Assembly (NCBI GenBank): GCA_020249265.1
Contig: JADCGA010000019.1
Span: 62,001-126,000 of the forward strand
Reading direction: 5' to 3'
DNA: 64,000 bases
Source of the DNA: Roseomonas sp.
GTDB taxonomy: Bacteria; Pseudomonadota; Alphaproteobacteria; Acetobacterales; Acetobacteraceae
Positions 17,070-25,195 of the stretch are shown one piece after another. Both the position numbers and the translations under genes were made by a program. The first letter of the stretch is position 1. The number at the start of each line of letters is the position of its first letter. The notes beneath the pieces were generated by a model, which saw only the letters and a program-made list of their open reading frames with translations, had not been told where the DNA came from and did not search any database.

Positions 17070-17944
17070 AGTATCTCGTCCAGCGTCACATTATTTGGTG
17101 GCACTCCGTCATCTAGTTTTTGGTTTAATTTTTCCTGTAATTGGCCAACGAAATCCTCTACTTTTCCCGGCTTGGACGTGGTGATTTGGCGCAAGGACTC
17201 AGTGAATTTGGTGTAAACCGTCTTATGGCGAAACAGATTATACTTGTTGTTAATCTTGTCTAGGGCCAGATCATAAACTAGCCAAGCGACTTCCGCCTCC
17301 GAAGGTGCCACTTCATGAAGTTTGGGAAGAGTTTCAAAAAACCCCTTGTCTAAAGCGACCGCTGTTTTTTTGTTCCATGCATGCAAGATGCCGCCCTTAA
17401 AGAGTAATTGGGGTGCAAGGCGTTTGCGCGACGAAGAAAGGTAATCGGAACGCGGGTACTTTTCTTGCCCAGACCAATCCATTGCAGCGTTCCCTGCCGG
17501 GTCTTTCATGTAATACTCGAAAGGGTTTCGAATATTTCCTGAAATATAAACTGCCTGGATCTCCAATGCTCCGAAGTCTTGGATCTTTCCTGTATCTCTA
17601 TCGTAAGCAACCAGAACAACGTCGATGTTACCTGCCGACCCGCCATTAACGTCCTTTAGTCTCACCTCCGTCAATGAAGTCCATGAGGTGCCGGGTGGGA
17701 AGAAAAACGCAGCCGCATCGTCAGCGATAATCCAATTTTCGCGAAAGCGGATTGGACAAGTTATGGCTGTCCCAGTACCATCAAAAACACTACAAACGCC
17801 TAGTGGAGCCTGAGCTTTATCTTTTGTGCAATTCGGAATTTTGTTATTGAAAGGACATAAATTATGCCTGCGAAAACGTTCAGCATGATCGCTTTGGTTG
17901 TCAATTGGAAAGCCAAAAACTTCTGCTAAGGGCTGTCTTGCCAC
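17066..17944 (-). CDS. NotI-like type II restriction endonuclease
   Basis: A 292-residue protein that I assign to the NotI family. Four cysteines at residues 30, 39, 51 and 63 (HNLCPFN, PNCTKD, GVCSVF, ITCPIRF) match the Cys4 metal-binding fold of NotI. The nuclease core shows E93 (LTEVRLKD), D108 (GNIDVVLV), E128 and Q130 (ALEIQAVY), the variant PD-(D/E)XK site in which Gln replaces Lys, as I recall for NotI. It would cut DNA at a rare palindrome. The start is a GTG at 17942-17944 with GGAGG eight bases upstream. It forms a two-gene operon with the D12 methyltransferase. The site recognised is unknown. Confidence 0.8.
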   Translation of the reverse strand: MARQPLAEVFGFPIDNQSDHAERFRRHNLCPFNNKIPNCTKDKAQAPLGVCSVFDGTGTAITCPIRFRENWIIADDAAAFFFPPGTSWTSLTEVRLKDVNGGSAGNIDVVLVAYDRDTGKIQDFGALEIQAVYISGNIRNPFEYYMKDPAGNAAMDWSGQEKYPRSDYLSSSRKRLAPQLLFKGGILHAWNKKTAVALDKGFFETLPKLHEVAPSEAEVAWLVYDLALDKINNKYNLFRHKTVYTKFTESLRQITTSKPGKVEDFVGQLQEKLNQKLDDGVPPNNVTLDEIL

Positions 17945-18032
17945 TACTCATCCTCCGTATCACTACCGATTCGCTCTATAGTTCTAGCGCGATGTCACTT
18001 ACACGCTAAGAATGGTTTTAAGGGAGCCCCCC

Positions 18033-18578
18033 TTACCTCGGCGCCCCATCCCCAATCCGATGCAGTAAGCGCCCGCCATCGGCCAGGCCAATCACGACCA
18101 GAATCTCATCCGGGCGCGGGCCATCGCCCAGGCTGACGGTAATCGCGTCAAAATGTCCACGCGACCAGACATCATCCTTATGCCCCAGCGGCAGGTCGAG
18201 CGCGCTGCCCGGCCCACCCATTTTGGCCGAGGATGGAATGATGGCCGCGCCCCCGCCAATCGCCTCCCGCAAGGGCCGGCCAAGGGCGGGGTGCAGAATG
18301 GCCGCGCCATGTTCCAATTCCCCCGCCGCACCCACAATGGCGCCCTTGCCATAGGAAACCGCGGGCCCATCCAAAAGCTTGACTAATTCCGGCGCCACGC
18401 GGGCCGAAAGCGCGGGGCCGAACTCCACCGGGGGGGACAAATCCTCCTGATAGCGCCCGGCATAGGGGTTACCGATCAGGATCAGCGCCACGGCGCGGAT
18501 GATGGGGCGCGGTGCCACGCGCCCGGCCTCGGCGAAGCTTTCCTCACGGAGATAGGCGATTTTGCGGATGTCGGGCAT
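18033..18578 (-). CDS. Amino acid synthesis family protein (DUF1185)
   Basis: A 181-residue protein matching the short, glycine-rich family often called amino acid synthesis protein or DUF1185. Visible stretches include RAVALILIGNPYAGRYQEDL, SYGKGAIVGAAGELEHGAA and ILHPALGRPLREAIGGG. The biochemical role is not established. GGGGAAAG upstream of the ATG at 18578 supports the start. It sits between the restriction-modification island and a pair of intergenic palindromes, on the minus strand. Confidence 0.75.
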   Translation of the reverse strand: MPDIRKIAYLREESFAEAGRVAPRPIIRAVALILIGNPYAGRYQEDLSPPVEFGPALSARVAPELVKLLDGPAVSYGKGAIVGAAGELEHGAAILHPALGRPLREAIGGGAAIIPSSAKMGGPGSALDLPLGHKDDVWSRGHFDAITVSLGDGPRPDEILVVIGLADGGRLLHRIGDGAPR

Positions 18579-18691
18579 GGCGGCTTTCCCCTGAACCGGT
18601 TTCGGCGCCGAGCCTTGCAGTTTTGCAGCACTTCAGGAAGCTGGGCGCCCCCTCTGGCAGAAACTGCCGTCGCGTTGCATCCTGCGGCCAA

Positions 18692-18735
18692 TTAGAGCGT
18701 CTCGGGTTCACATCCGCTCACCCGAGACGCTCTAA
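18692..18735. repeat. Intergenic palindromic repeat, copy 1
   Basis: A perfect 16-bp inverted repeat, TTAGAGCGTCTCGGGT at 18692-18707 and its complement at 18720-18735, separated by 12 bases. The core 18693-18734 is 42 bases and shares 32 of 42 positions with the reverse complement of 51185-51226, so this is a dispersed family. Both copies are followed within about 20 bases by CGCATTTT. Confidence 0.75.
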
Positions 18736-18749
18736 GCGTTTGTTTGCTC

Positions 18750-18793
18750 GCATTTTCCGAGTCGCCAAGTGAGTCCACTTGGCTTGAAAATGC
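18750..18793. repeat. Second stem-loop attached to the palindromic repeat
   Basis: Nested inverted repeats: GCATTTTC (18750-18757) with GAAAATGC (18786-18793) outside, and GCCAAGTG (18764-18771) with CACTTGGC (18776-18783) inside. It ends 21 bases before the threonine aldolase start, so it is in the 5' leader region of that gene or just upstream of its promoter. Confidence 0.6.
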
Positions 18794-18814
18794 TCAGGTC
18801 AAAGGAATACCGCC

Positions 18815-19882
18815 ATGGTCCATGCTCCGAACCGTCCGCCGCCAGGTGCGCCGCCTGTGCGCATCAACCTCTATTCCGATACGCAAACCCGCCCGACGCC
18901 GGCCATGAAGGAAGCCATGATGCGCGCCGAGGTGGGCGATGAGCAGCATGGCGATGACCCGACGGTGCATGAACTATGCGACCGTATGGCCGCGCTGATG
19001 GGCAAGGAAGCGGCGATGTATTTGCCATCCGGCACCATGTGCAATGTGATCGCGATCCTGACGCATTGCCAAAAGGGTGATGAGGTAGTGGCGCATGAAA
19101 CCAGCCATATCCTGCATAGCGAAGGCGGCACCCATGCGGCGCTGACCGGCGTGCAGATCATGCCGATGCGCGGGCCGAAGGGCATGTTCACCGCGGATGA
19201 CCTCCGCGGCGCGATCAGGCCCAAAACCCGCTATACCCCGCCGCAAAGGCTGTTGGAAGTGGAACAAACCGCCAATATCGGTGGTGGTGCCGTTTGGCCA
19301 TTGGAACAACTGAACGCGGTGGCCGCCGTGGCGCATGGCGAAGGCTGGGCCACGCATATGGATGGCGCGCGGCTGATGAATGCCTGTGTCGCCGCCGGCG
19401 TCGCGCCCAAGGATATGGTCGCTTCCTATGACAGCGTCTGGCTTGATTTCACCAAGGGGCTGGGTGCGCCTTTGGGTGCCGTGCTGTGCGGCAGCAATGA
19501 ATTTATCGGCCGCGCCTGGCGTTGGAAGCAGCGCCTGGGTGGTTCCATGCGTCAGGGCGGCATTTGCGCCGCCGCCTGCATCTATGCGTTGGATCACAAT
19601 ATTGATCGGCTGGCGGATGACCATGCCAACGCAAAGACTCTGGCGCGGGGCCTGGCGCAGATTGAAGGCGTGCATGTGGAAGACCCGGAAACCAATTTGG
19701 TGTTCTTCGATATCAGCGGCACGGGCATGAATGTGGCGCGCTTGCAGGAAAAGCTGCAAATGCGCGGCATTGCCATCAGCGGCCTGGGTGGGCGCGTGCG
19801 GGCGTGCACGCATTTGGATGTCACCCCCGCGATGATTGACGAAGCGGTGACTGAAATCCGCACCGCGCTGAAGGCGGCTTAA
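18815..19882 (+). CDS. Low-specificity L-threonine aldolase-like PLP enzyme
   Basis: A 355-residue fold-type I PLP enzyme. Signatures are INLYSDTQTRPTPAMKEAM at the start, DEQHGDDPTVHEL, the histidine-rich HETSHILHSEGG, the PLP-aspartate region HMDGARLMNA, and the Schiff-base lysine in LDFTKGLGAPLG near residue 213. It cleaves L-threonine or allo-threonine to glycine and acetaldehyde. AAGGAA upstream supports the ATG at 18815. The extreme N-terminal Pro-rich segment is longer than in most homologs, so a start a few codons downstream is possible. It is convergent with the sugar dehydrogenase gene. Confidence 0.9.
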   Translation: MVHAPNRPPPGAPPVRINLYSDTQTRPTPAMKEAMMRAEVGDEQHGDDPTVHELCDRMAALMGKEAAMYLPSGTMCNVIAILTHCQKGDEVVAHETSHILHSEGGTHAALTGVQIMPMRGPKGMFTADDLRGAIRPKTRYTPPQRLLEVEQTANIGGGAVWPLEQLNAVAAVAHGEGWATHMDGARLMNACVAAGVAPKDMVASYDSVWLDFTKGLGAPLGAVLCGSNEFIGRAWRWKQRLGGSMRQGGICAAACIYALDHNIDRLADDHANAKTLARGLAQIEGVHVEDPETNLVFFDISGTGMNVARLQEKLQMRGIAISGLGGRVRACTHLDVTPAMIDEAVTEIRTALKAA

Positions 19883-19890
19883 CATAACCT

Positions 19891-19925
19891 CTGGTCTGCC
19901 TGAGCGTTCAGCCCAGGCAGGCCAG
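19891..19925. terminator. Bidirectional stem-loop between convergent genes
   Basis: CTGGTCTGCCTG (19891-19902) pairs with CAGGCAGGCCAG (19914-19925), a 12-bp stem with one G-T wobble. It lies in the 45-base gap between the convergent threonine aldolase and dehydrogenase genes and probably ends transcription from both sides, although no T-tract is present. Confidence 0.5.
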
Positions 19926-19927
19926 TC

Positions 19928-20860
19928 CTAACTTTCGAAGTGGGGCAAGGCCACGCGCTTGCCGAGCGCCAGCGCATCCAGCGTCATTTGCAGCGGCGTC
20001 AGATCAGCCTCGCTCTGCCCGCTCAATACCAATTCGGCGAAGCGCGTGTAGAGCATCGGATATTCCTCCCGCGCTTCCTGCACCGTCACCCGGCCATCAA
20101 TCACCAGCGTCCCCCCGCTATCAAGCAGCGCCACTTCATGGCCGCAGCGTGTTGTGATGTGCAGTTCCCGTTGATCGGGGCCGACATGGCCCCAATTCGC
20201 GTGCAGTTCCAGCGGGCCGGCGCCATCCAAGCTGCCGAAGCGGATCGTGGCGGCGAGTGGCGCGGCGTGGTTGGCGGCGATGTGTAGCTCCGCGCTCTGC
20301 ACGAAAGGCAGTGGCGCGAATAGCCGGCTGATCACCGACAGCGCATTGATCGCCATGTCGAAAACGCCGAGCCCATCAACCTGCCAAATCCAATCCTGGT
20401 CAGGATGGTAGAGGCGAAAGTCCTCATGCCAATCCACGCGTAGTCTGGCCAGGTGCTTATCCGCGAGAAAAACCCGCGCAGCCTCTACCGCGCGGTTGCA
20501 TTGCGAATGCCAGGACGCATAGACAACGCGCCCGCAGCGCGCGGCCAATGCTACCAGCGCCTCAGCCTCGCCCATTGTGGTGGCTGGTGGCTTTTCCAAA
20601 AGGACATGTTTGCCCGCGCGCAGCGCATCGCGCGCAATGGCGAAGCGCGCCGCAGGTGGTGTGCAGATAGCGACCGCATCCAGCGCGCAAGCCGCGAACA
20701 TGGCGTGATGGTCCGTGGAGATGGGCAAACCGGCCACAGCTTCCCCGCCGCCAAGATCAGCAAGTCCCGCCAGGGTAAAGCCGGCATCAGCCGTAATCGC
20801 CGGCACATGCCGTTTGCGCGCGATTTGCCCCAAGCCCACAATGCCGATGCTGATCGCCAT
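19928..20860 (-). CDS. Gfo/Idh/MocA family dehydrogenase resembling L-arabinose/D-galactose 1-dehydrogenase
   Basis: About 310 residues. The Rossmann motif GIVGLGQIARKRHVPAI opens the protein, EKPPATT is the conserved lysine region, and GLGVFDMAINALSVI contains the catalytic Asp/Asn pattern. The overall sequence resembles the Azospirillum-type NAD(P) L-arabinose 1-dehydrogenase (LVKEDxRxxHPxQxWIW-like region seen as HEDFRLYHPDQDWIWQ). It would oxidise an aldose to its lactone in the cytoplasm. The ATG at 20858-20860, with GGGGG eight bases upstream, is a better start than 20878. No other pentose-pathway gene is next to it; it is divergent from pbpC. Confidence 0.82.
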   Translation of the reverse strand: MAISIGIVGLGQIARKRHVPAITADAGFTLAGLADLGGGEAVAGLPISTDHHAMFAACALDAVAICTPPAARFAIARDALRAGKHVLLEKPPATTMGEAEALVALAARCGRVVYASWHSQCNRAVEAARVFLADKHLARLRVDWHEDFRLYHPDQDWIWQVDGLGVFDMAINALSVISRLFAPLPFVQSAELHIAANHAAPLAATIRFGSLDGAGPLELHANWGHVGPDQRELHITTRCGHEVALLDSGGTLVIDGRVTVQEAREEYPMLYTRFAELVLSGQSEADLTPLQMTLDALALGKRVALPHFES

Positions 20861-20999
20861 GACTGCCCCCTTCATCACGCGCCTTGGCGGAGCTTATCCG
20901 AATTCAGGATACCGCCCAGGGGCACGAGCCAGCTTTTGCTTGACATGATCGAGCGACCCCGAATGACATGCCCCTAATGCCTCAGAATGGAGCCCGCCT

Positions 21000-23027
21000 G
21001 TGACCCCGCCACGCACCATGCTGCGCAAGCGGCGGCTATGGATGCTCGCCCTGTGCCTTGGCGCCCTGTTGCTGGCGCCCTTCGCGCTGGATCGGCTTTT
21101 CCCGCCGAACCTCACGCGCCTGCATGCCGTGGGGGCGGAGGTGCAGGATCGTGACGGGCGCATCCTTTCTGTCCTGCCCGCGCCGGGCGGCTTTTGGCGC
21201 TTGGCGACCAGGCCGGATGATGTTGCGCCGGTGCTGCTCGATCTGCTGATCGCGGCGGAGGATCGGCGCTTCTACCGACATGCCGGTGTGGACCCCTTGG
21301 CGCTTGGTCGCGCAGCGGGGCAATGGCTGCGCGCGGGGCGCGTGGTTTCAGGCGGTTCGACCCTTACCATGCAGGCGGCGCGGCTGTTGGAACCGCGCCC
21401 GCGAGGGCTGCGCGCCAAGGCGATTGAAATCTTCCGTGCCTTGCAGCTTGAAGCGCGCTTCAGCAAGCGGGAAATCCTGGGCATTTGGCTGACCCTGGCG
21501 CCGCAGGGCGGCAATATTGAAGGCGTGCGCGCCGGAGCCTTGGCCTGGTTTGGCCGCCCCGCACAGCGGCTTGATGCGGCGGAAGCGGCGCTACTGATTG
21601 CGCTCGCCCGCCGCCCGGCGGCCCTCAGCCCTGATCGGCATGCGGAAGCGGCGCGGGCAGCGCGGGATGATGTGTTGCGCCGGCGAGGTGCCGCGATGCT
21701 CTCCCCCGAAGATCAGGCTTTGGCGCTGGCAGCACCCTTGCCCAATGCGCGCCTGCCCATGCCCGCCCTGGCGCCGCATCTGGCGCGGGAATTGGCGCGG
21801 CAGGGCGATTCCCCCATCCGCAGCAGCCTGGATGCCGGGTTGCAACGCGCCAGTGAGAGACTGGCCAATGAGGCGCTGGCGCGGCTCCCGGAACGGGCAA
21901 GTGTGGCGTTGATCATCGCTGATCTCCGCACCCGCGAAACCCGCGCCTTGGTGGGCGGGGCCTTTGGCGCCGAGAACCGCGCCGGGTCCTTGGATTTAAC
22001 GCGTGCGACCCGTTCACCTGGTTCGGCGCTCAAGCCCTTTCTCTATGCCATGGCGTTTGAACAGGGGCTTGTCCGGCCCGATACGCTGCTTTCCGATCTG
22101 CCGCGCCGCTTTGGCGCCTATGCGCCGGAGAATTTTGATCGCGGTTTCGCCGGGCGCATCACGGCGGCGGAGGCTTTGCGGCTTTCGCTCAACCTGCCGG
22201 CAGTCGCTTTGCTGGATGGGGTGGGGCCAGCGCGTTTTGCGGCATCGCTCCGTTCTGCTGGGGCGGCGCCGGTGCTGCCGCGCGGGGTGGATGCGTCCCT
22301 GCCGCTGGCGCTTGGGGGCGCGGGGACGACGCTCCGCGATATGGTCGGGCTTTATGCGCTGCTCGGTGATGGCGGGCGGGTCGGCGCATTGCGCTTCACG
22401 CCGGGGCAAGGCGCCGGCGCGCCGGTTTTGGAAGCCCGCGCGGCAGCGGCGGTGGCGGGGGTATTGGTACAGGATTTCCCGGGCGGTGGGCCGCGTGGGG
22501 TGGCTTGGAAGACCGGCACATCCTGGGGTGGGCGGGATGCCTGGGCGCTTGGTTTTGATGGTCGGCACATGGCCGGGGTTTGGGTGGGGCGGCCCGATGG
22601 CACGCCGATCCCGGGCCTCACCGGGCGGGACGCTGCCTTGCCGGTACTCGCGCGGGTATTTGCCCTGCTGCCGGAAGCACCTTTGGAACGCGCGCCAAGC
22701 CGCCCCGATACGCCCGTGGCTGCCTTGGGGAGCGACCCGCTGCGCCTGATCTTCCCCCCGCCTGGCGCGGTTCTGGCCGAAGGCGCGGGGCCGGTGGTGC
22801 TGCGCGTTGCCGGCGGGCGGCGGCCGCTGACCTTTCTGGTGGATGGCGCGCCCATCGCCCGGGATGCGGCGCGGCGGGAATTGGGCTGGCTTCCGCCCGG
22901 CCCCGGCTTTTACCGCATCGCCATCATGGATGCAGAAGGCGCGCTTGTCGCAGCCGATGTGCGGGTTGCGCCCCCCGGTGCCCCGCGCGCGGAGGGCGCC
23001 GTTTTGCGCCTGACACCTGCCGAGTGA
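21000..23027 (+). CDS. pbpC: Penicillin-binding protein 1C (bifunctional peptidoglycan synthase)
   Basis: A 675-residue class A PBP of the 1C type. A membrane anchor (LWMLALCLGALLLAPFALD) is followed by the GT51 transglycosylase domain with AAEDRRFYRHAGVDPLALGR and GGSTLTMQAARLL. The transpeptidase domain has the active-site SxxK (SPGSALKPF), SxN (SLNLP) and KTGT (KTGTSWGGRDAW). A C-terminal immunoglobulin-like BiPBP_C domain ends the protein. It is slightly shorter than the E. coli enzyme. The start is a GTG at 21000; an ATG six codons on (21018) is an alternative. The usual adjacent alpha-2-macroglobulin gene is not present in the window. Confidence 0.93.
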   Translation: MTPPRTMLRKRRLWMLALCLGALLLAPFALDRLFPPNLTRLHAVGAEVQDRDGRILSVLPAPGGFWRLATRPDDVAPVLLDLLIAAEDRRFYRHAGVDPLALGRAAGQWLRAGRVVSGGSTLTMQAARLLEPRPRGLRAKAIEIFRALQLEARFSKREILGIWLTLAPQGGNIEGVRAGALAWFGRPAQRLDAAEAALLIALARRPAALSPDRHAEAARAARDDVLRRRGAAMLSPEDQALALAAPLPNARLPMPALAPHLARELARQGDSPIRSSLDAGLQRASERLANEALARLPERASVALIIADLRTRETRALVGGAFGAENRAGSLDLTRATRSPGSALKPFLYAMAFEQGLVRPDTLLSDLPRRFGAYAPENFDRGFAGRITAAEALRLSLNLPAVALLDGVGPARFAASLRSAGAAPVLPRGVDASLPLALGGAGTTLRDMVGLYALLGDGGRVGALRFTPGQGAGAPVLEARAAAAVAGVLVQDFPGGGPRGVAWKTGTSWGGRDAWALGFDGRHMAGVWVGRPDGTPIPGLTGRDAALPVLARVFALLPEAPLERAPSRPDTPVAALGSDPLRLIFPPPGAVLAEGAGPVVLRVAGGRRPLTFLVDGAPIARDAARRELGWLPPGPGFYRIAIMDAEGALVAADVRVAPPGAPRAEGAVLRLTPAE

Positions 23028-23090
23028 TTCCGGGGGCTTGCGCATAAGGGTGTGTCGCCCGACCATGCGGCCAGAAAGACGGAGCAGAGC

Positions 23091-23936
23091 GTGGCGCAGT
23101 TCAAAGGCACAGAAAGATACGTCGCAACCCGAGAGCTGGAGGTTGCGGTAAATGCCGCGGTGGCGTTGGAACGCCCGCTGCTGATCAAGGGTGAGCCAGG
23201 CACGGGCAAGACCGTGTTGGCGCAGGAAATTGCCAAGGCTTTAGGCTATCCGCTGATTGAATGGCACATCAAATCCACCACCAAGGCGCAGCAGGGCTTG
23301 TATGAATATGATGCGGTGAGCCGGCTGCGTGATGGCCAGCTTGGCGATCCGCGCGTGCATGACATTGCGAATTACATTGTGCGCGGCAAGCTTTGGGAAG
23401 CCTTTGAAGCCGACCATCCTGTGGTGCTGCTGATTGATGAAATCGACAAGGCCGATATCGAATTTCCAAACGATCTATTGCTTGAGATCGATCGCATGGA
23501 ATTCTATGTCTATGAACTGCGCCGCAATGTGAAGGCGCGGCATCGGCCGGTGGTGATCATCACTTCCAACAATGAAAAGGAATTGCCGGACGCGTTTCTG
23601 CGCCGCTGCTTCTTCCATTACATTCGCTTCCCGGATCGGGAGACGATGGAAAAAATCGTGCAGACGCATTTCCCCAATATCCGCCAGGATTTGCTGCGGG
23701 AAGCACTCACGGTGTTTTTCGATGTGCGCGGCGTGAATGAATTGAAGAAGAAGCCGGCAACATCGGAATTGCTGGATTGGCTGAAGCTGCTGACGATTGA
23801 AGACATGCCGCCGGAAGCGTTGCGCAGCCAGGACAACAAAACCGCGATCCCGCCGCTTTACGGCGCGCTGTTGAAGAATGAACAGGATGTGCATTTGTTT
23901 GAACGCCTGGCTTTCCTGACGCGGCGGAAGGTTTGA
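23091..23936 (+). CDS. MoxR family AAA+ ATPase
   Basis: About 281 residues of a MoxR-type AAA+ chaperone. Walker A is GEPGTGKT, Walker B VVLLIDEIDKAD, sensor 1 lies in PVVIITSNNEKELPDAFLRR and the arginine finger is in the same stretch. The preferred start is the GTG at 23091, preceded by GGAGC and matching where homologs begin; an in-frame start at 23052 adds 13 residues without family similarity. MoxR ATPases work with VWA-domain proteins to remodel or activate partner enzymes, and such a partner is encoded 29 bases downstream. Confidence 0.92.
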   Translation: MAQFKGTERYVATRELEVAVNAAVALERPLLIKGEPGTGKTVLAQEIAKALGYPLIEWHIKSTTKAQQGLYEYDAVSRLRDGQLGDPRVHDIANYIVRGKLWEAFEADHPVVLLIDEIDKADIEFPNDLLLEIDRMEFYVYELRRNVKARHRPVVIITSNNEKELPDAFLRRCFFHYIRFPDRETMEKIVQTHFPNIRQDLLREALTVFFDVRGVNELKKKPATSELLDWLKLLTIEDMPPEALRSQDNKTAIPPLYGALLKNEQDVHLFERLAFLTRRKV

Positions 23937-23965
23937 TGCGGCGGCATCCGGCATAGGCAGGAGCA

Positions 23966-25150
23966 ATGTTCGCACCCTTCATCATCGCGCTGCGCGCCGC
24001 TGGTGTGCCGGCTTCCATCACGGAATACCTGGCACTTCTGCGCGCCTTGAAGGCCGGTGTGGCAGGCTTTGATGTGGAGGATTTCTACCATCTGTCGCGG
24101 ACCGCACTGGTGAAGGATGAACGCCACCTTGACCGGTTCGACCGGGTTTTTGGCGAAATCTTCAAGGGGCTGGAATCGCCGCCCGGCACCGCGGAGAACT
24201 CGGTGGAAATCCCCGCCGAATGGCTGCGCAAAATGGCGGAAAAACTCCTGACCGAGGAAGAACGCGCGCAGATCGAAGCCCTTGGCGGCTTTGATAAGCT
24301 GATGGAAACGCTGCGCCAGCGGCTGGCCGAACAAAAGGGCCGGCATCAGGGCGGTTCGAAATGGATCGGCACCGCCGGCACATCGCCCTTCGGCGCCTAT
24401 GGCTACAACCCGGAAGGCGTGCGGATTGGCCAGGAAGAAAGCCGCAATCGCCGCGCCGCCAAGGTTTGGGACAAGCGCGTCTATAAGGATTTGGATGAGG
24501 ATGAGGCGTTATCGTCGCGCAATATGAAGGTCGCTTTGCGTCGGCTGCGCCGTTTCGCGCGCACGGGTGCGGCGACGGAATTAGATATTCCGGGGACCAT
24601 TGGCGCCACCGCACGCAATGGTGGCTCGCTTGATCTGCATATGGTGCCGGAACGCCGCAATGCGGTGAAGGTGCTGCTGCTGATGGATATTGGCGGTTCC
24701 ATGGATGACCATATCCGCATCTGCCAGGAATTGTTTTCCGCGGCGCGGGGCGAATTCAAGCATCTGGAATTCTACTACTTCCACAATTGCCCCTATGAAC
24801 GGCTATGGCGTGAAAATCGCCGCCGCAAGGAAACCGAGAAAACCACGCAGGAAGTGCTGCGCACCTATGGCCCGGATTGGCGCCTGGTGCTGGTGGGTGA
24901 TGCCACCATGGGGCCTTATGAAATCTCTCAGCCCGGCGGTTCGGTTGAGCATTGGAATGAGGAATCCGGCGTAGTCTGGATGGGCCGCCTGACGCGGCAT
25001 TTCCGCCGTGCTGCCTGGCTCAATCCCGTGGACCAGCAGCATTGGCGCTATACCCATTCCATCGGCATGATGCAGGGGCTGATGGAAAACCGCATGCATC
25101 CGCTGACACTGGCGGGGCTTGAATCCATGGCGCGGGAATTGGCGAAATGA
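23966..25150 (+). CDS. VWA domain-containing protein (CoxE-like), MoxR partner
   Basis: A 394-residue cytoplasmic protein. The N-terminal part (FIIALRAAGVPASITEYLAL) resembles CoxE-type proteins. The central stretch contains GTAGTSPFGAYGYNPEGVRIG, and the C-terminal VWA domain has a MIDAS-like motif LLMDIGGSMDDHI, where Gly replaces the first Ser of the usual DxSxS. It is expected to work with the adjacent MoxR ATPase, as in insertion or activation of metal cofactors in CODH-type systems; here no coxSML genes are present, so the client is unknown. Confidence 0.88.
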   Translation: MFAPFIIALRAAGVPASITEYLALLRALKAGVAGFDVEDFYHLSRTALVKDERHLDRFDRVFGEIFKGLESPPGTAENSVEIPAEWLRKMAEKLLTEEERAQIEALGGFDKLMETLRQRLAEQKGRHQGGSKWIGTAGTSPFGAYGYNPEGVRIGQEESRNRRAAKVWDKRVYKDLDEDEALSSRNMKVALRRLRRFARTGAATELDIPGTIGATARNGGSLDLHMVPERRNAVKVLLLMDIGGSMDDHIRICQELFSAARGEFKHLEFYYFHNCPYERLWRENRRRKETEKTTQEVLRTYGPDWRLVLVGDATMGPYEISQPGGSVEHWNEESGVVWMGRLTRHFRRAAWLNPVDQQHWRYTHSIGMMQGLMENRMHPLTLAGLESMARELAK

Positions 25151-25195
25151 TGCCCGCGTCGCAACAAAATGATCGAAAGAAGGAAACGCTGTTTC

